Source: Nocardia fusca NBRC 14340 (lineage in GTDB: Bacteria > Actinomycetota > Actinomycetes > Mycobacteriales > Mycobacteriaceae). From it: a stretch of DNA of 64,000 nt. Under the pieces are notes generated by a model. That model searched no databases. It had not been told where the DNA came from and saw nothing but the letters and a program-made list of their open reading frames with translations. Location of the stretch: NCBI RefSeq assembly GCF_001618425.1, contig NZ_BDCU01000033.1, positions 1 to 64,000 on the forward strand, in the 5' to 3' direction. Position numbers and translations under genes: made by a program. This document shows positions 25,736-34,677 of the stretch, one piece after another. Numbering within the stretch: position 1 is the first letter of the stretch; every line of letters begins with the position of its first letter.

Positions 25736-25792
25736 GCTCGTCTCCTGCATCTCGGGTTGACGTCCCGATCCAGACTGCAAGTTAATGTGAAC

Positions 25793-26284
25793 ATGAAGTC
25801 AACCCCCGCCGCCGCGCAGCCGAGTTCCGAGCCGACCTGTTCCATCGGCGAACTGGCCGCCCGCTTCGGCCTCGCCACCCATGTCCTCCGCCACTGGGAG
25901 AGCGTCGGCCTGCTCACCCCCGCGGCCCGGGTCAGCGGCCGCCGCCGCTACACGCAGTCGCATATCGCCCGGGTGGCGTTGATCCTGCACAGCAAGCAGG
26001 TCGGCCTGGGCCTGGCCCGCACCCGCGACCTGCTCGACGCCTGCGACGGCCCCGGCCGTCGCAGCATCCTTCGATCACATCTGGAGGAACTCGACGCACA
26101 GCTCGCCAGGATCCGAACCTCGAAGAACCTGATCAACCACGTGCTCACCTGCCGGTACGAGGATTTCACCGAATGCCCGCGCTTCCGGGCCGAGATCGCC
26201 GCCACCGCCGGAATCGACCGCGAACAGCCTACGAGGAGCCCTCACCCGCGCGGCCGATGCGCTGCACATCTCGTAGATAGATAG
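25793..26284 (+). CDS. MerR-family regulator (copy 1)
   Basis: A MerR regulator of 163 residues. The HTH is CSIGELAARFGLATHVLRHW and the wing ends at SGRRRYTQ. The following coiled coil ends in a cysteine-containing segment (VLTCRYEDFTECPRF). The two cysteines there could sense a metal or redox signal. No ribosome site is present; a TTAATG -10-like element sits 6 bases before the ATG, so the mRNA is probably leaderless. It is a paralogue of the MerR at 59883, and the two share the leader GTTAATGnnnACATGAAGTC. Confidence 0.9.
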   Translation: MKSTPAAAQPSSEPTCSIGELAARFGLATHVLRHWESVGLLTPAARVSGRRRYTQSHIARVALILHSKQVGLGLARTRDLLDACDGPGRRSILRSHLEELDAQLARIRTSKNLINHVLTCRYEDFTECPRFRAEIAATAGIDREQPTRSPHPRGRCAAHLVDR

Positions 26285-26324
26285 CTCTTGGCTATTATAG
26301 GGAGAGGCCGAGAGCGGAGGTGAC

Positions 26325-27635
26325 ATGTCGACTCGCGCGTGGACCCGTTGGCTGTTCCTGCATGGCCTGACACGGGCCTATCTGCGCATGTCGGCGCGTC
26401 GGGGCGATCCCCTCGCGCAGGCTGCGTTCGGCCAGGATCGATTGCTCGGCGCGTCGCCGTTCATCGAGGAGATCCGACAGCGGGGCCGGTTACCCGAGCT
26501 GTCGGGCGTACGTGTCACCGCAGACTACGAACTGTGTCGTCTCGTCCTCCGAGACAAGCGCTTCGGTTCGCTCGCGCCCGACCATCCCGCCATTCCGAAG
26601 CCGGTCCGCTGGGTACTGGCCAAGACGGATCAGGAACTTCCCAACCTCACCGAACCGCCCTCGATGCTGGCGACCGATCCGCCGGACCACACCCGGTACC
26701 GGCGCCTGGTCGGGCACGCGTTCAGCCCGGGGGCGATCGGCAAATTGGAGCAACGGACCGTCGAAGTAACCGAGGGCCTACTCGAAAGCATGGAATCGAA
26801 GCCGCGCCCGGACCTGATCGAGGACTTCGCCGAACAGGTGCCCGTCGCGATCATCGCCGAAATTCTCGGGTTTCCCGCCGAGATGCATTCGACCATGCTG
26901 AAGTGGGGTCTCAACAGTGCTCCACTGGTCGACCGGGCCCTGACCTGGACCGCGTATCGCGACGCCACCAAGGAACTGGCAGAGGTCAAGCAGTACTTCG
27001 ACCAGCGCATCGACAAGCTCGCCGCCGAACCGGCCGAGGGCCTGCTCACCGTGCTGGTGACCAGTGGTGAGCTCACCCGCCGCGAACAGATAGCCAACGC
27101 CGCCCTGCTGCTGGACGCCGGATTCTTGACGACGGTGAACCTGCTCGGTAACGGAATGGCACTGTTGACAAGCCATCCGGACCAGCTGGAACTGCTGCTG
27201 GCGCAGCCGGACCTGTGGCCGGGCGCGATCGAGGAAATACTGCGCTACGACTGCCCCGTCCGGATCACCGCGCGGGTCGCCAACTGTGACCTCGACATCG
27301 CCGATCAGCACATCAGGCGCGGTTCTCTGGTCCTACTGGCATTGGCGGGCGCAAACCACGACCCCGGCGTCTTCCCTGATCCCGAACGATTCGACGTGAC
27401 CAGAGTCAACGCCGCGAATCACCTGGCGTTCAGCAGTGGGATACACGGCTGCCTGGGATACCGGCTGGCCCGAATGGAAGGCGTTATCGCCCTGCGGACC
27501 CTCTTCGAGCGATATCCGGATCTGCGCTTGGACGGGCCGCCGATCCCACGCCGCCTGGTGAACCTGCACGCCTACCGCTCCATGCCCGCCGAACTCATTC
27601 CCGACCGGCCGGGCTCTCCGGGAACCTCTCCGTGA
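26325..27635 (+). CDS. Cytochrome P450
   Basis: Soluble P450 of 436 residues. The heme ligand Cys376 is in FSSGIHGCLGYRLA, ExxR is E304-R307, and the I-helix reads LLLDAGFLTTVN, an AGxxTT variant. The N-terminal 40 residues are Arg-rich and longer than usual. GGAGG lies 5 bases before the ATG. It starts the cluster with an acyltransferase, carrier protein and ligase, and its last 41 bases overlap the acyltransferase gene antisense. It may hydroxylate a carrier-bound or released acyl product (inference). Confidence 0.93.
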   Translation: MSTRAWTRWLFLHGLTRAYLRMSARRGDPLAQAAFGQDRLLGASPFIEEIRQRGRLPELSGVRVTADYELCRLVLRDKRFGSLAPDHPAIPKPVRWVLAKTDQELPNLTEPPSMLATDPPDHTRYRRLVGHAFSPGAIGKLEQRTVEVTEGLLESMESKPRPDLIEDFAEQVPVAIIAEILGFPAEMHSTMLKWGLNSAPLVDRALTWTAYRDATKELAEVKQYFDQRIDKLAAEPAEGLLTVLVTSGELTRREQIANAALLLDAGFLTTVNLLGNGMALLTSHPDQLELLLAQPDLWPGAIEEILRYDCPVRITARVANCDLDIADQHIRRGSLVLLALAGANHDPGVFPDPERFDVTRVNAANHLAFSSGIHGCLGYRLARMEGVIALRTLFERYPDLRLDGPPIPRRLVNLHAYRSMPAELIPDRPGSPGTSP

Positions 27636-28941
27636 CCGAAGGTGGGCCGTGCTCGGCGCCGCGTCCGGCACTTTCCAGTCGTGCCACCGCGTTGTCGGTC
27701 AGCCACCGCACCTCGTCCTCGCTCATGGCCGTTGCCGCGTACGCGACGCTGAGATCGAGGCCACCGAGCCAGTTGTTGGCGATCACGAACAATGACGGGC
27801 CGAACATATCGAGGGAAACGGCCCTGGTGACGTCCTCGAGCGTATAGGCACCGTAGTCGGACCGAAGCCCGGACTCGCCTACCGTGGTAACGCCGAGTCC
27901 GTCGAGACGCCGGTTGTTCCGGATCGTCGGGCGGACTTCGCGCCGATACACTTCCCAATCGGGAAACTCCATGATCGAGGCCGCCTCCCGATCTTTGGCC
28001 AGCGCGGCGATCAGCTTGAACGCGGCGTCCCGGGCGGTCGCCCAGAAGTCGCCGGTTATCCGATGCTCGGTACGCAAGATGTCGGCGTAGCAACCGCAGG
28101 TCTCGGGGGGCAATGTGAGTTCGCCGAAGCGACGGAGATCGACCGTGCTCAACACGGTCATCGTATCGAGCCGGTATCGCTCGCGGATGGCGAGCAGAAA
28201 GGCTGCCGTTACCGCACCGTGCAGCGTCGTTCTGTTGGCTTTGATGGCATCCTCGAGCGCTGCCGTGGTGTCGGGCCCGAGGCGACGCGACAGTACCCGC
28301 GATTCTTTTTTCGGCTCGGATACCGCCTGCTTGGGGAGCCGAATGGCCGGCGTATAGGTGGTTTTCCCGCCATTTCCGGACTTGTCGGCCGAGCCGGCCT
28401 CGACCGGCGGGGGCAACGCGGTACGGGGCGGCGATTTCGGTTGCGGCACGGCCGGATCGGCCAGGAATTCGAGAAGCCGGTGACCGAGCATATTGGCGGA
28501 GTGGGCGTCGAGCGTCGCGTGATCGGCACACATGACGATGTGGTTGAGGTCGGCGTCCGGAGACTGCCGCACCATCGTTATCCGAAGGCGCGGATGGTGG
28601 CCCTTCGGTATCGGTGTGCGGATCTCGGAGGCGAGAACCTTCCGCCAGGCGTCTGGATCGGTGTCTTCGAGCACCCGCAACGGGATCTCCGTTGTGCCCT
28701 CGGTATCGAACCAGGGCTCGCGATGGGCGAACGGCGGCAGCCGTCGCCAGATGATCCTGCCGTAGCGGATATGAGCGCGAAGGATGGGGTGCTGGGTCTG
28801 TAGCCAGGCGAGCGCCTGCTTCACCAGCGCCGGATCGAGGCGTCCGCGCACATGCAACACCTGCACGGTGATCAGCCCACCACGGGCATGCAAATGGTTG
28901 AGCAGCTGTTCCTTTTTGCCCAGCGGGCGCGTTTCGACCAC
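27595..28941 (-). CDS. Condensation-fold acyltransferase (PapA/C-domain-like)
   Basis: A 448-residue member of the CoA-dependent acyltransferase superfamily (NRPS C domains, PapA, WS/DGAT). The active-site HxxxD is H141-ATL-D145 in CADHATLDAHS. Supporting segments are TQHPILRAHIRYG near 50 and the C-terminal NNWLGGLDLSVAYA. The GTG at 28941 lies just after GGGAGG; the frame is open 96 bases further upstream, but that would run into the divergent carrier gene promoter. With a carrier protein and ligase next door it probably moves the carrier-bound acyl group onto an alcohol or amine. The acceptor is unknown. Confidence 0.8.
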   Translation of the reverse strand: MVETRPLGKKEQLLNHLHARGGLITVQVLHVRGRLDPALVKQALAWLQTQHPILRAHIRYGRIIWRRLPPFAHREPWFDTEGTTEIPLRVLEDTDPDAWRKVLASEIRTPIPKGHHPRLRITMVRQSPDADLNHIVMCADHATLDAHSANMLGHRLLEFLADPAVPQPKSPPRTALPPPVEAGSADKSGNGGKTTYTPAIRLPKQAVSEPKKESRVLSRRLGPDTTAALEDAIKANRTTLHGAVTAAFLLAIRERYRLDTMTVLSTVDLRRFGELTLPPETCGCYADILRTEHRITGDFWATARDAAFKLIAALAKDREAASIMEFPDWEVYRREVRPTIRNNRRLDGLGVTTVGESGLRSDYGAYTLEDVTRAVSLDMFGPSLFVIANNWLGGLDLSVAYAATAMSEDEVRWLTDNAVARLESAGRGAEHGPPSVTERFPESPAGRE

Positions 28942-29019
28942 GCCGTCCTCCCGTCTTCTCGCGTATTTCAGGTCGCGATGAAATTGGTTAGTATGTTGAC
29001 GACGTAAGGGGATGGTGTG

Positions 29020-29274
29020 ATGGACGATATCGAACAACCGATAATCGAGTATATCTCCACCATGGTGGCCGAAACCGGTGAATCGCCGGTCGATCGCGAT
29101 ACCCCGTTGCTCGAGGCCGGATTGTTGGACTCGATCAAACTGGTAAGACTGGTGCAGTTCCTCGAGAAGGAATTCGAGATCAGTATCCCCGAGACGGAGA
29201 TACAGGCGGAACTGTTCGAATCGCCTGCGAAGATAGCAGCCTATGTCTCGCAGCGAGCGGCTCAGCCTGCCTGA
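29020..29274 (+). CDS. Stand-alone acyl carrier protein
   Basis: An 84-residue carrier protein. The phosphopantetheine attachment Ser38 is in GLLDSIKLVRL, and the acidic helix II and the EISIPETEI segment are typical. It begins at ATG 29020, with an alternative GTG one codon earlier. It has no ketosynthase or NRPS partner nearby, only an AMP ligase (which can load it), a C-fold acyltransferase and a P450. Its last 13 bases overlap the ligase gene antisense. Confidence 0.92.
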   Translation: MDDIEQPIIEYISTMVAETGESPVDRDTPLLEAGLLDSIKLVRLVQFLEKEFEISIPETEIQAELFESPAKIAAYVSQRAAQPA

Positions 29275-30731
29275 AGCCCGCGCAACCGCCCGCGGAGCAC
29301 CTTGCCGGCCGAGCTGCGCGGCAAGGCGTCTATGAAGGCGACATCGGTCGGCACCTTCTGAACCGATAGCCTTTGCTGGGCGTAGCGGATCAATTCCTGG
29401 GCCGATACATCCGCCGCTTTGACGACGAACGCTATGAGCCGATTGCCGTTGCGCCCGTCCGGGAGACCCGCCACCGCGGCTTCGGCGACGGCGGGCAGGG
29501 TCATGAGCGTCTCCTCCACTTCGATGGGGTCGACCTTGTACCCCGATACTTCGATCAACAGCTTGCTACGACCACGGATGAAGATGCGGCCTTCGTCATC
29601 GAGCGAGGCGAGATCGCCGGTTCTGAACCAGCCCTCATCGAATGCCTCGGCATTTGCCACGTCATCGTTGAGATAGCCCCGCATGAGCGAGGAAGACCTT
29701 ATTTCCATTTCGCCGACGGATGGGCCGAATTCGGTGTCGAACGGAACGATGCGGACCCTGGCGTCACCCGCCGGTTTGCCCACCGAGGCCCAGCTCGAAT
29801 CGGGATCGGCGGAGTCGTTGTGCGCGACCATACTCGCCTCGGTGGAGCCGTAGGATTGACGGAGCGGGACACCGAGGCGCTCGCGTACCGCTTCGAAGAC
29901 CGGCCGCTTCGGGGCGGCGCCGCCCGAGACGGCCATGCGCAGCCCGAGATCGAAACTGCCGGCCTGACCGGTGATGATTTCGTACATCGCCGGAACGGCG
30001 CCCATGAAGGTGACGCGCTCGCGGACCATGGCGTCGAGGAGCTTCCCGCGCGAAAGCGCCAGCGGCATACGATCGCTCCAATAGAGCGTCGTCGCACCGC
30101 CGGCGACGGCGTACGCAGTGCCCATCAGAAAGCCCATCGAGAAATTGCCCGGCAGAATGTTGAGAACGATATCGTCGGGCTGGATTTCCCAGGCCGTGCC
30201 GGCTCGTTCACCATCCGCGAGGAGCTCGTCATGGGTGTGCGGTACCACCTTGGGCAACCCGGTCGAGCCTGATGAGAAGAGGTAGAGCGCCGTGGTGTCG
30301 CCCGGCAGGTCCGGCAGTGGGGCGGTTGCCCTCCCTTCGGGCAGCGCATGAACCGGGTACAAGGGGATGCCGGGGGCCGCATCCGCGATCAGCGTTTCGG
30401 CGGCAACGGCGAGATCGGGGGTCGAGACAACGGCTTTGGGTCCGGTTTTGCGCGCGAGCGCGGCGAGTTCGGACCGCGTGGCCGTCTCGGCCAGTGGCAT
30501 CGCGATGGCGCCGATGGCGTAGAGCGCATGGGAAGTGCTGAAGAGATCGGGTGAGTTCGGAAGCAGCAGGGCAACGGGATCGCCGCGCTCGATGCCGCAT
30601 TCCATGAATCCGACGGCGAGCCGGCCGATCCGGTCGACCACATCAGCATAGGGCGTGAACTCCTCGCCCTGCCGCAATCCGCTGGTGATCGGTACCTGCG
30701 CTGCCATTGCGAGCAAATTGTCGTAGATCAT
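29262..30731 (-). CDS. AMP-dependent acyl-ACP/CoA ligase
   Basis: ANL-superfamily ligase of 489 residues. The P-loop SSGSTGLPK is at about 153-161, and AVSGGAAP, QSYGSTEAS, FRTGDLASLD, KLLIEVSGYKVDPIEVE and the terminal lysine in SSAGKVLRG are present. The ATG at 30731 follows CGGAG. Size and the GYKVDP hinge fit fatty acyl-AMP/ACP or benzoate/CoA-type ligases. The neighbouring carrier protein suggests it charges that carrier (inference). Confidence 0.9.
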   Translation of the reverse strand: MIYDNLLAMAAQVPITSGLRQGEEFTPYADVVDRIGRLAVGFMECGIERGDPVALLLPNSPDLFSTSHALYAIGAIAMPLAETATRSELAALARKTGPKAVVSTPDLAVAAETLIADAAPGIPLYPVHALPEGRATAPLPDLPGDTTALYLFSSGSTGLPKVVPHTHDELLADGERAGTAWEIQPDDIVLNILPGNFSMGFLMGTAYAVAGGATTLYWSDRMPLALSRGKLLDAMVRERVTFMGAVPAMYEIITGQAGSFDLGLRMAVSGGAAPKRPVFEAVRERLGVPLRQSYGSTEASMVAHNDSADPDSSWASVGKPAGDARVRIVPFDTEFGPSVGEMEIRSSSLMRGYLNDDVANAEAFDEGWFRTGDLASLDDEGRIFIRGRSKLLIEVSGYKVDPIEVEETLMTLPAVAEAAVAGLPDGRNGNRLIAFVVKAADVSAQELIRYAQQRLSVQKVPTDVAFIDALPRSSAGKVLRGRLRGLQAG

Positions 30732-30834
30732 CTCTACTCCGCAGGGTCGGTTCCCTCTGTTCGTAAGGATAGAAGTGGGATGCGGCATCTACAAGGCTTC
30801 GGTATCCAGGTCGAGGAGTTCGGCGGCCGAAGAG

Positions 30835-31734
30835 TCAGTCGGTCCCGGAGCACAGCTCGGTACAGCACTCGACGAACGCCCGGACCACCGGATCGGCGTC
30901 CGACTCCGCCTTCCACACGACACCGACCCGGCTGGGCCCCACACCGATCACCGGGCGGTAGGTGATACCGGGCCGGGCGTAGAATCGGGCGCTCGACTCC
31001 GGGGCCAGTGCGATCCCGTAACCGTTGGCAATCGCGCTCAGCCATTCGTCCGGTTGATCGGTCACCGCACCGATCCGCGGCGCCCGGTCCGCGCGTTCGT
31101 CGACCCCGAGCCAGTAGTCACGCCAGGCACCGGTGTCGGCCGGGGCCGCCACGAACGGTTCGTCCAGTAGGTCCGCGAAGGCGATCGATTCGCGTGCGGC
31201 CAGCGGATGCCCGGACGCCAGGGCGACCCAGCGCGGTTCGCTGAACAGCTCCCGCACCCGCAGCCGATCCTGCCCCGGGAAGGGGAGCCGGAGCAGGGCG
31301 GTCTCCACCTCGCCGTCGGCGAGACCTCCGGTCGGGTCACTCCAGGACGCCTGCCGCATATCCACCCGCCAACCGGGTTGCCGGCGGGCGAACTCGGCGA
31401 TGATCCGCGGGGTGGCCTCGTTGGCCGCGCTGGCCAGGAAGCCGACCCGCAGCACCCGCGCTGCGCGGCCCGCCGCCTGCCGGGTTTCCCGGAGCGCCAG
31501 ATTCCATTCGGTGAGCAGCCCAGGTACCCGCCCGGCCAGCGCCTCTCCCGCCGGGGTGAGCGCCATCCCGGCCCGTGAGCGCACGAAGAGTTCGACACCG
31601 AGCAGGCCTTCCAGCTGCCTGATCTGCTTGGTCAGCGCCGGTTGCGATACGTAGAGCCGCGCGGCGGCGCGGGTCAGATTCCCCTCCGCCGCGACCGCGG
31701 CGAAGTAGCGGAGCAACCGGGTGTCCACATCCAT
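30835..31734 (-). CDS. LysR-family regulator divergent from a DoxX gene
   Basis: LysR regulator of 299 residues. The HTH contains LRYFAAVAAEGNLTRAAARL and SQPALTKQIRQLEGLLG. It starts at ATG 31734 inside an inverted repeat. It resembles the LysR at 3422-4348 in N-terminus, in length and in the ATAACC box 7 bases before the ATG. It probably controls itself and the DoxX-like gene on the other strand. Confidence 0.88.
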   Translation of the reverse strand: MDVDTRLLRYFAAVAAEGNLTRAAARLYVSQPALTKQIRQLEGLLGVELFVRSRAGMALTPAGEALAGRVPGLLTEWNLALRETRQAAGRAARVLRVGFLASAANEATPRIIAEFARRQPGWRVDMRQASWSDPTGGLADGEVETALLRLPFPGQDRLRVRELFSEPRWVALASGHPLAARESIAFADLLDEPFVAAPADTGAWRDYWLGVDERADRAPRIGAVTDQPDEWLSAIANGYGIALAPESSARFYARPGITYRPVIGVGPSRVGVVWKAESDADPVVRAFVECCTELCSGTD

Positions 31735-31752
31735 TCCATCAGGTTATGGATG
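31728..31752. promoter_or_regulatory. LysR inverted repeat over the start codon
   Basis: CATCCAT-N11-ATGGATG is a perfect 7-11-7 inverted repeat covering the LysR ATG. The spacing matches the T-N11-A rule of LysR sites. Confidence 0.6.
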
Positions 31753-31879
31753 CAGGTATTGGCGTGTTTCGCCAGGGCCCGGAAGGCTGAATTCCGTAAC
31801 CGGTGCAGCATCTCCGCTCCGACGCCGCGCCGCTGCGCCCGCCACCGGGCACAACCCACCTCGAACAGGAAGTCATGCC

Positions 31880-32230
31880 GTGCACACCACCTACCTCGTC
31901 GTCGCCCTCGTCACCGTCGTGGCCAACGCCGGGATGGCTCTCGCCGATTTCGCCCGCGCACCGTTCGTCCTGGCCAATTCCGCCGAGGTCGGCGTGCCGC
32001 GCGGCTGGGTGCCCTGGCTGGCCGCGCTCAAGCTCGCCGGTGCGGTCGGTGTCCTGGTCGGGCTGCTCGGCTTGGAAGCGCTGGGGTTCGCCGCGGCGGT
32101 CGGCCTGGTGCTGTTCTTCGCGGGCGCCCTCCTCACCCACCTGCGGGCTCGCGTCTACTACAACCTCGCCTTTCCGGGCGCCTACTTCGCATTCGCCCTC
32201 GCGACCGCCGTGCTCATGGTCACGCGGTAG
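31880..32230 (+). CDS. DoxX-like membrane protein
   Basis: A 116-residue protein with four hydrophobic segments, starting at GTG 31880 (AGGA upstream). The middle part WLAALKLAGAVGVLVGLLGL and the end YYNLAFPGAYFAFALATAVL are typical of DoxX-type small integral membrane proteins. Such proteins often accompany redox or quinone stress genes, but the function is unproven. Confidence 0.75.
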   Translation: MHTTYLVVALVTVVANAGMALADFARAPFVLANSAEVGVPRGWVPWLAALKLAGAVGVLVGLLGLEALGFAAAVGLVLFFAGALLTHLRARVYYNLAFPGAYFAFALATAVLMVTR

Positions 32231-32262
32231 CACTGGTCGCGACCGGTAGAACACGGGCCCGA

Positions 32263-32293
32263 TGACAAGTGTCATTGAAAACTTATATTGACA
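32263..32293. promoter_or_regulatory. TetR operator cluster TGTCA/TGACA
   Basis: TGACA-AG-TGTCA is a perfect 5-2-5 palindrome (32263-32274). A further TGACA lies at 32289, inverted relative to the TGTCA at 32270. The whole lies 22-52 bases before the TetR ATG, the expected place for autoregulation and control of the operon downstream. Confidence 0.55.
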
Positions 32294-32314
32294 TTTTTCA
32301 GCGAACGGCCGCTA

Positions 32315-32932
32315 ATGGAATCCGTGAACGCGCCGACGGAGAAGCCACGGGGCCGGGAAGCCCAACGACTCGAAACCCGTAAGCGGGTGTTCGACGCCGC
32401 CGTCGCGGAGTTCCGGCGCACCGGGACCGCCGGTGCCGATGTCGGCGCCATCATCGAGGCCGCCGGCGTCGCGCGCGGCACCTTCTATTTCCACTTCCCC
32501 AGCAAGGAGCACGTCCTGCTGGAACTGGAGCGGCGCGAGGAAGCCCGGGTGGCCAAGGAGTTCGCCCGCTTCGTGGCGGCACCGCACGATCTGCCGGGCG
32601 CACTGGCGAAAGCGGTGCGGCTGGTGCTGTCGGTGGAACGGCGCGTCGGCGCGATCCTGTTCAAAGACGTACTCGGCCTGCACTTCGCCCCGACCCGCCC
32701 ACCCGACGACGAGTGGACCGATCATCCGCTGATCGTGCAGGTCGTCGAGGAGATCACGCGGGCTCGCGACGCGGGCGAGGCCGCCGCCGAGATCGATCCC
32801 TTCCACAGCGCGGTGTTCTTCCTGCTCGGGCTCTACGCCCTGCTGACCACCACCAGCGATTCGAGGGCGATGCGCGCGGCCATGCTCGACAACTACGTCT
32901 CCACCGCACTGCGCGGTATGGAACCCCGATGA
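32315..32932 (+). CDS. TetR-family regulator, first gene of the VWA/MoxR membrane cluster
   Basis: TetR regulator of about 205 residues. The HTH reads DVGAIIEAAGVARGTFYFHF followed by PSKEHVLLEL. The ATG at 32315 is preferred over a TTG 27 bases earlier, since the latter lies in the presumed operator. It is 61 bases upstream of the 32-residue membrane peptide and is transcribed in the same direction as the whole cluster, so it may be part of the operon it controls. The ligand is unknown. Confidence 0.88.
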   Translation: MESVNAPTEKPRGREAQRLETRKRVFDAAVAEFRRTGTAGADVGAIIEAAGVARGTFYFHFPSKEHVLLELERREEARVAKEFARFVAAPHDLPGALAKAVRLVLSVERRVGAILFKDVLGLHFAPTRPPDDEWTDHPLIVQVVEEITRARDAGEAAAEIDPFHSAVFFLLGLYALLTTTSDSRAMRAAMLDNYVSTALRGMEPR

Positions 32933-32993
32933 ACCCGCGCTCGCGGGTCGTCTCCGAGACCCGGCCCACGGGAATCGACCACTGGAGGTCACT

Positions 32994-33092
32994 ATGTGGC
33001 AGGACATCGTTCGTCTGATCCTCGGCTGGGGCGCGATGGGCGCCGTGATCGGCTTCTGGTATTGGGTCATGCGCAATATCGGGACGTTCTGA
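32994..33092 (+). CDS. 32-residue single-helix membrane peptide
   Basis: The frame runs from ATG 32994 to TGA 33092 with a strong GGAGG 5-6 bases upstream. The peptide (MWQDIVRLILGWGAMGAVIG then FWYWVMRNIGTF) is one membrane helix with a Trp-rich core. No family is recognised. The ribosome site, and its place between the regulator and the VWA gene, argue that it is expressed. It may be a small subunit of a membrane complex, as CydX or similar micro-subunits are in oxidases (inference). Confidence 0.6.
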   Translation: MWQDIVRLILGWGAMGAVIGFWYWVMRNIGTF

Positions 33093-33114
33093 GCGACCCG
33101 GCACCGGATCGACG

Positions 33115-34653
33115 GTGACCGCCGTGCAGCCCGGCCCATCCACCTCCGCCGCGTCGCTGGAACGCAGTTGCGCACTGACGGCCGTGGCGTTCTCCGACCG
33201 GCGTCGCCACGGCGCGCGCCTGGTCACCGGGGAGCGCCGGCTCTTCGGTCTGAACCCCTCCCGCACGATGGTGCAGGTACCGTATCCGCCGCCACCGGAC
33301 TGGACCCGTCGCACGCTGACCTGCGGGATCGCCCTGCAATGCGCACCCTCGAAGGACCGTCTCGCACGGTACCGGCTGGACGAGTTGTCCCCGCGCGAGC
33401 TCGCGAGTGTGGTGGTGGTGGAGGGTGGTGTCGCGCTGGGCTGGATCGCGGCCCGGTTCCCGGGGCTGATCCCCGAACTGCGGCGGCTCCTGCCCGAACT
33501 CGAACCGGCCGATCCCGATACGGACGCTCCGGCAATACTCGAGCGGGCGGTCGCGCTGGCCCGCTCCCGGCAGATCCCGTCGCCCCACCTGCTGCTGGGC
33601 GCCCCACCGCCGGCCGTCCCGGGCCGGGGCCGGGTGGCGGTGACGTTGCGGCGGATGTACGGCCGGATGCCGTGGACGAGCCCGCGCACCGATTCCTACC
33701 GGGCCATGTCGGTGCCGGTCGGGGGTGAAGGCGGTGTCCGCAACCCCAACCTGCCGCCGCCGAGCCGGCCGGAGGACGACGAGATCGAGATCCGTCCCGA
33801 TCAGCGCCCGGGTATCCCGTATCCCGAATGGAATCTGTGGACGAAACGTTTCCTGCCCGATCACGTCGCCGTCCTCGAACGCCGGTTACCGGCGCGGAGT
33901 CATATTCCGGCGCCGGTGGCGGTGGATGTGCGGCGCTGGTTCCGGCAGCACACCCATCGCGCGCTCACCGGCGGGCTCGAAGACGGCGCCGACCTCGATA
34001 TCGACCGCTATATCGGCCACTACGTGGACCTGCGCACCGGTACCGCCACCCAGCCCCGGGTCTTCCGTGACCTGTTACCCGCGTCCCGTGATGTGGCCAC
34101 CGCCGTCCTGCTCGACGGCAGTTCCTCACTCGGGGTACACCAGGGCCGGACCTTCGCGCTGGAACTGGCGTGCGCGGACGCCCTGTCGCACGCCATGGCG
34201 GCGGCCACGGAACAACACGGGATCTTCGTATTCACCGGTAACACCCGGCACCGCGTCGAGGTGCGCTGTCTGAAGGATTTCGACGAACCGCGGCTCGTCG
34301 ACCCCGGCGGCCTGGGCCTGCGGACCGGCGGTTACACCCGTCTGGGCGCCCCGCTGCGACACCTGACCAGGCGCTTGCTCGACCGGCCCGCGGAACGCCG
34401 GTTGCTCCTCGTGATCGGCGACGGGTTGATCTCCGACGAAGGGTACGAGGGCCGCTACGCCTGGGCCGATGTCGCGCACGCGGTCGAGGAAGCCGACGAA
34501 GCCGGAGTCGCGATCTATTACGTCGGTGTCGGCCCCGCCCGGGTCGATCCGCTGCCGACGGTGTTCGGGCGGCGCCGATCGCAACGGATCCACCGGGTCG
34601 AGGAACTACCCCGTGTCCTCGCCCATGTTCATCGCGAATTGGTCGCCGCGTAG
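33115..34653 (+). CDS. NorD/CbbO-like VWA-domain protein
   Basis: A 512-residue protein with a C-terminal von Willebrand A domain. The MIDAS motif is DGSSS (Asp334, Ser336, Ser338), with the Thr in GGYTRLGAP and the Asp in VIGDGLISDE. The preceding segment, with ADLDIDRYIGHYVDLRTG and then LPASRDVATAVLL, is typical of NorD/CbbO partners of MoxR ATPases. Such pairs act as chaperones that insert metals into, or activate, a target enzyme. The GTG at 33115 is the first start in frame; its ribosome site is weak. The target here should be one of the neighbouring membrane proteins (inference). Confidence 0.88.
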   Translation: MTAVQPGPSTSAASLERSCALTAVAFSDRRRHGARLVTGERRLFGLNPSRTMVQVPYPPPPDWTRRTLTCGIALQCAPSKDRLARYRLDELSPRELASVVVVEGGVALGWIAARFPGLIPELRRLLPELEPADPDTDAPAILERAVALARSRQIPSPHLLLGAPPPAVPGRGRVAVTLRRMYGRMPWTSPRTDSYRAMSVPVGGEGGVRNPNLPPPSRPEDDEIEIRPDQRPGIPYPEWNLWTKRFLPDHVAVLERRLPARSHIPAPVAVDVRRWFRQHTHRALTGGLEDGADLDIDRYIGHYVDLRTGTATQPRVFRDLLPASRDVATAVLLDGSSSLGVHQGRTFALELACADALSHAMAAATEQHGIFVFTGNTRHRVEVRCLKDFDEPRLVDPGGLGLRTGGYTRLGAPLRHLTRRLLDRPAERRLLLVIGDGLISDEGYEGRYAWADVAHAVEEADEAGVAIYYVGVGPARVDPLPTVFGRRRSQRIHRVEELPRVLAHVHRELVAA

Positions 34654-34677
34654 CGACCGGACATCGAGAGGTCGAGG

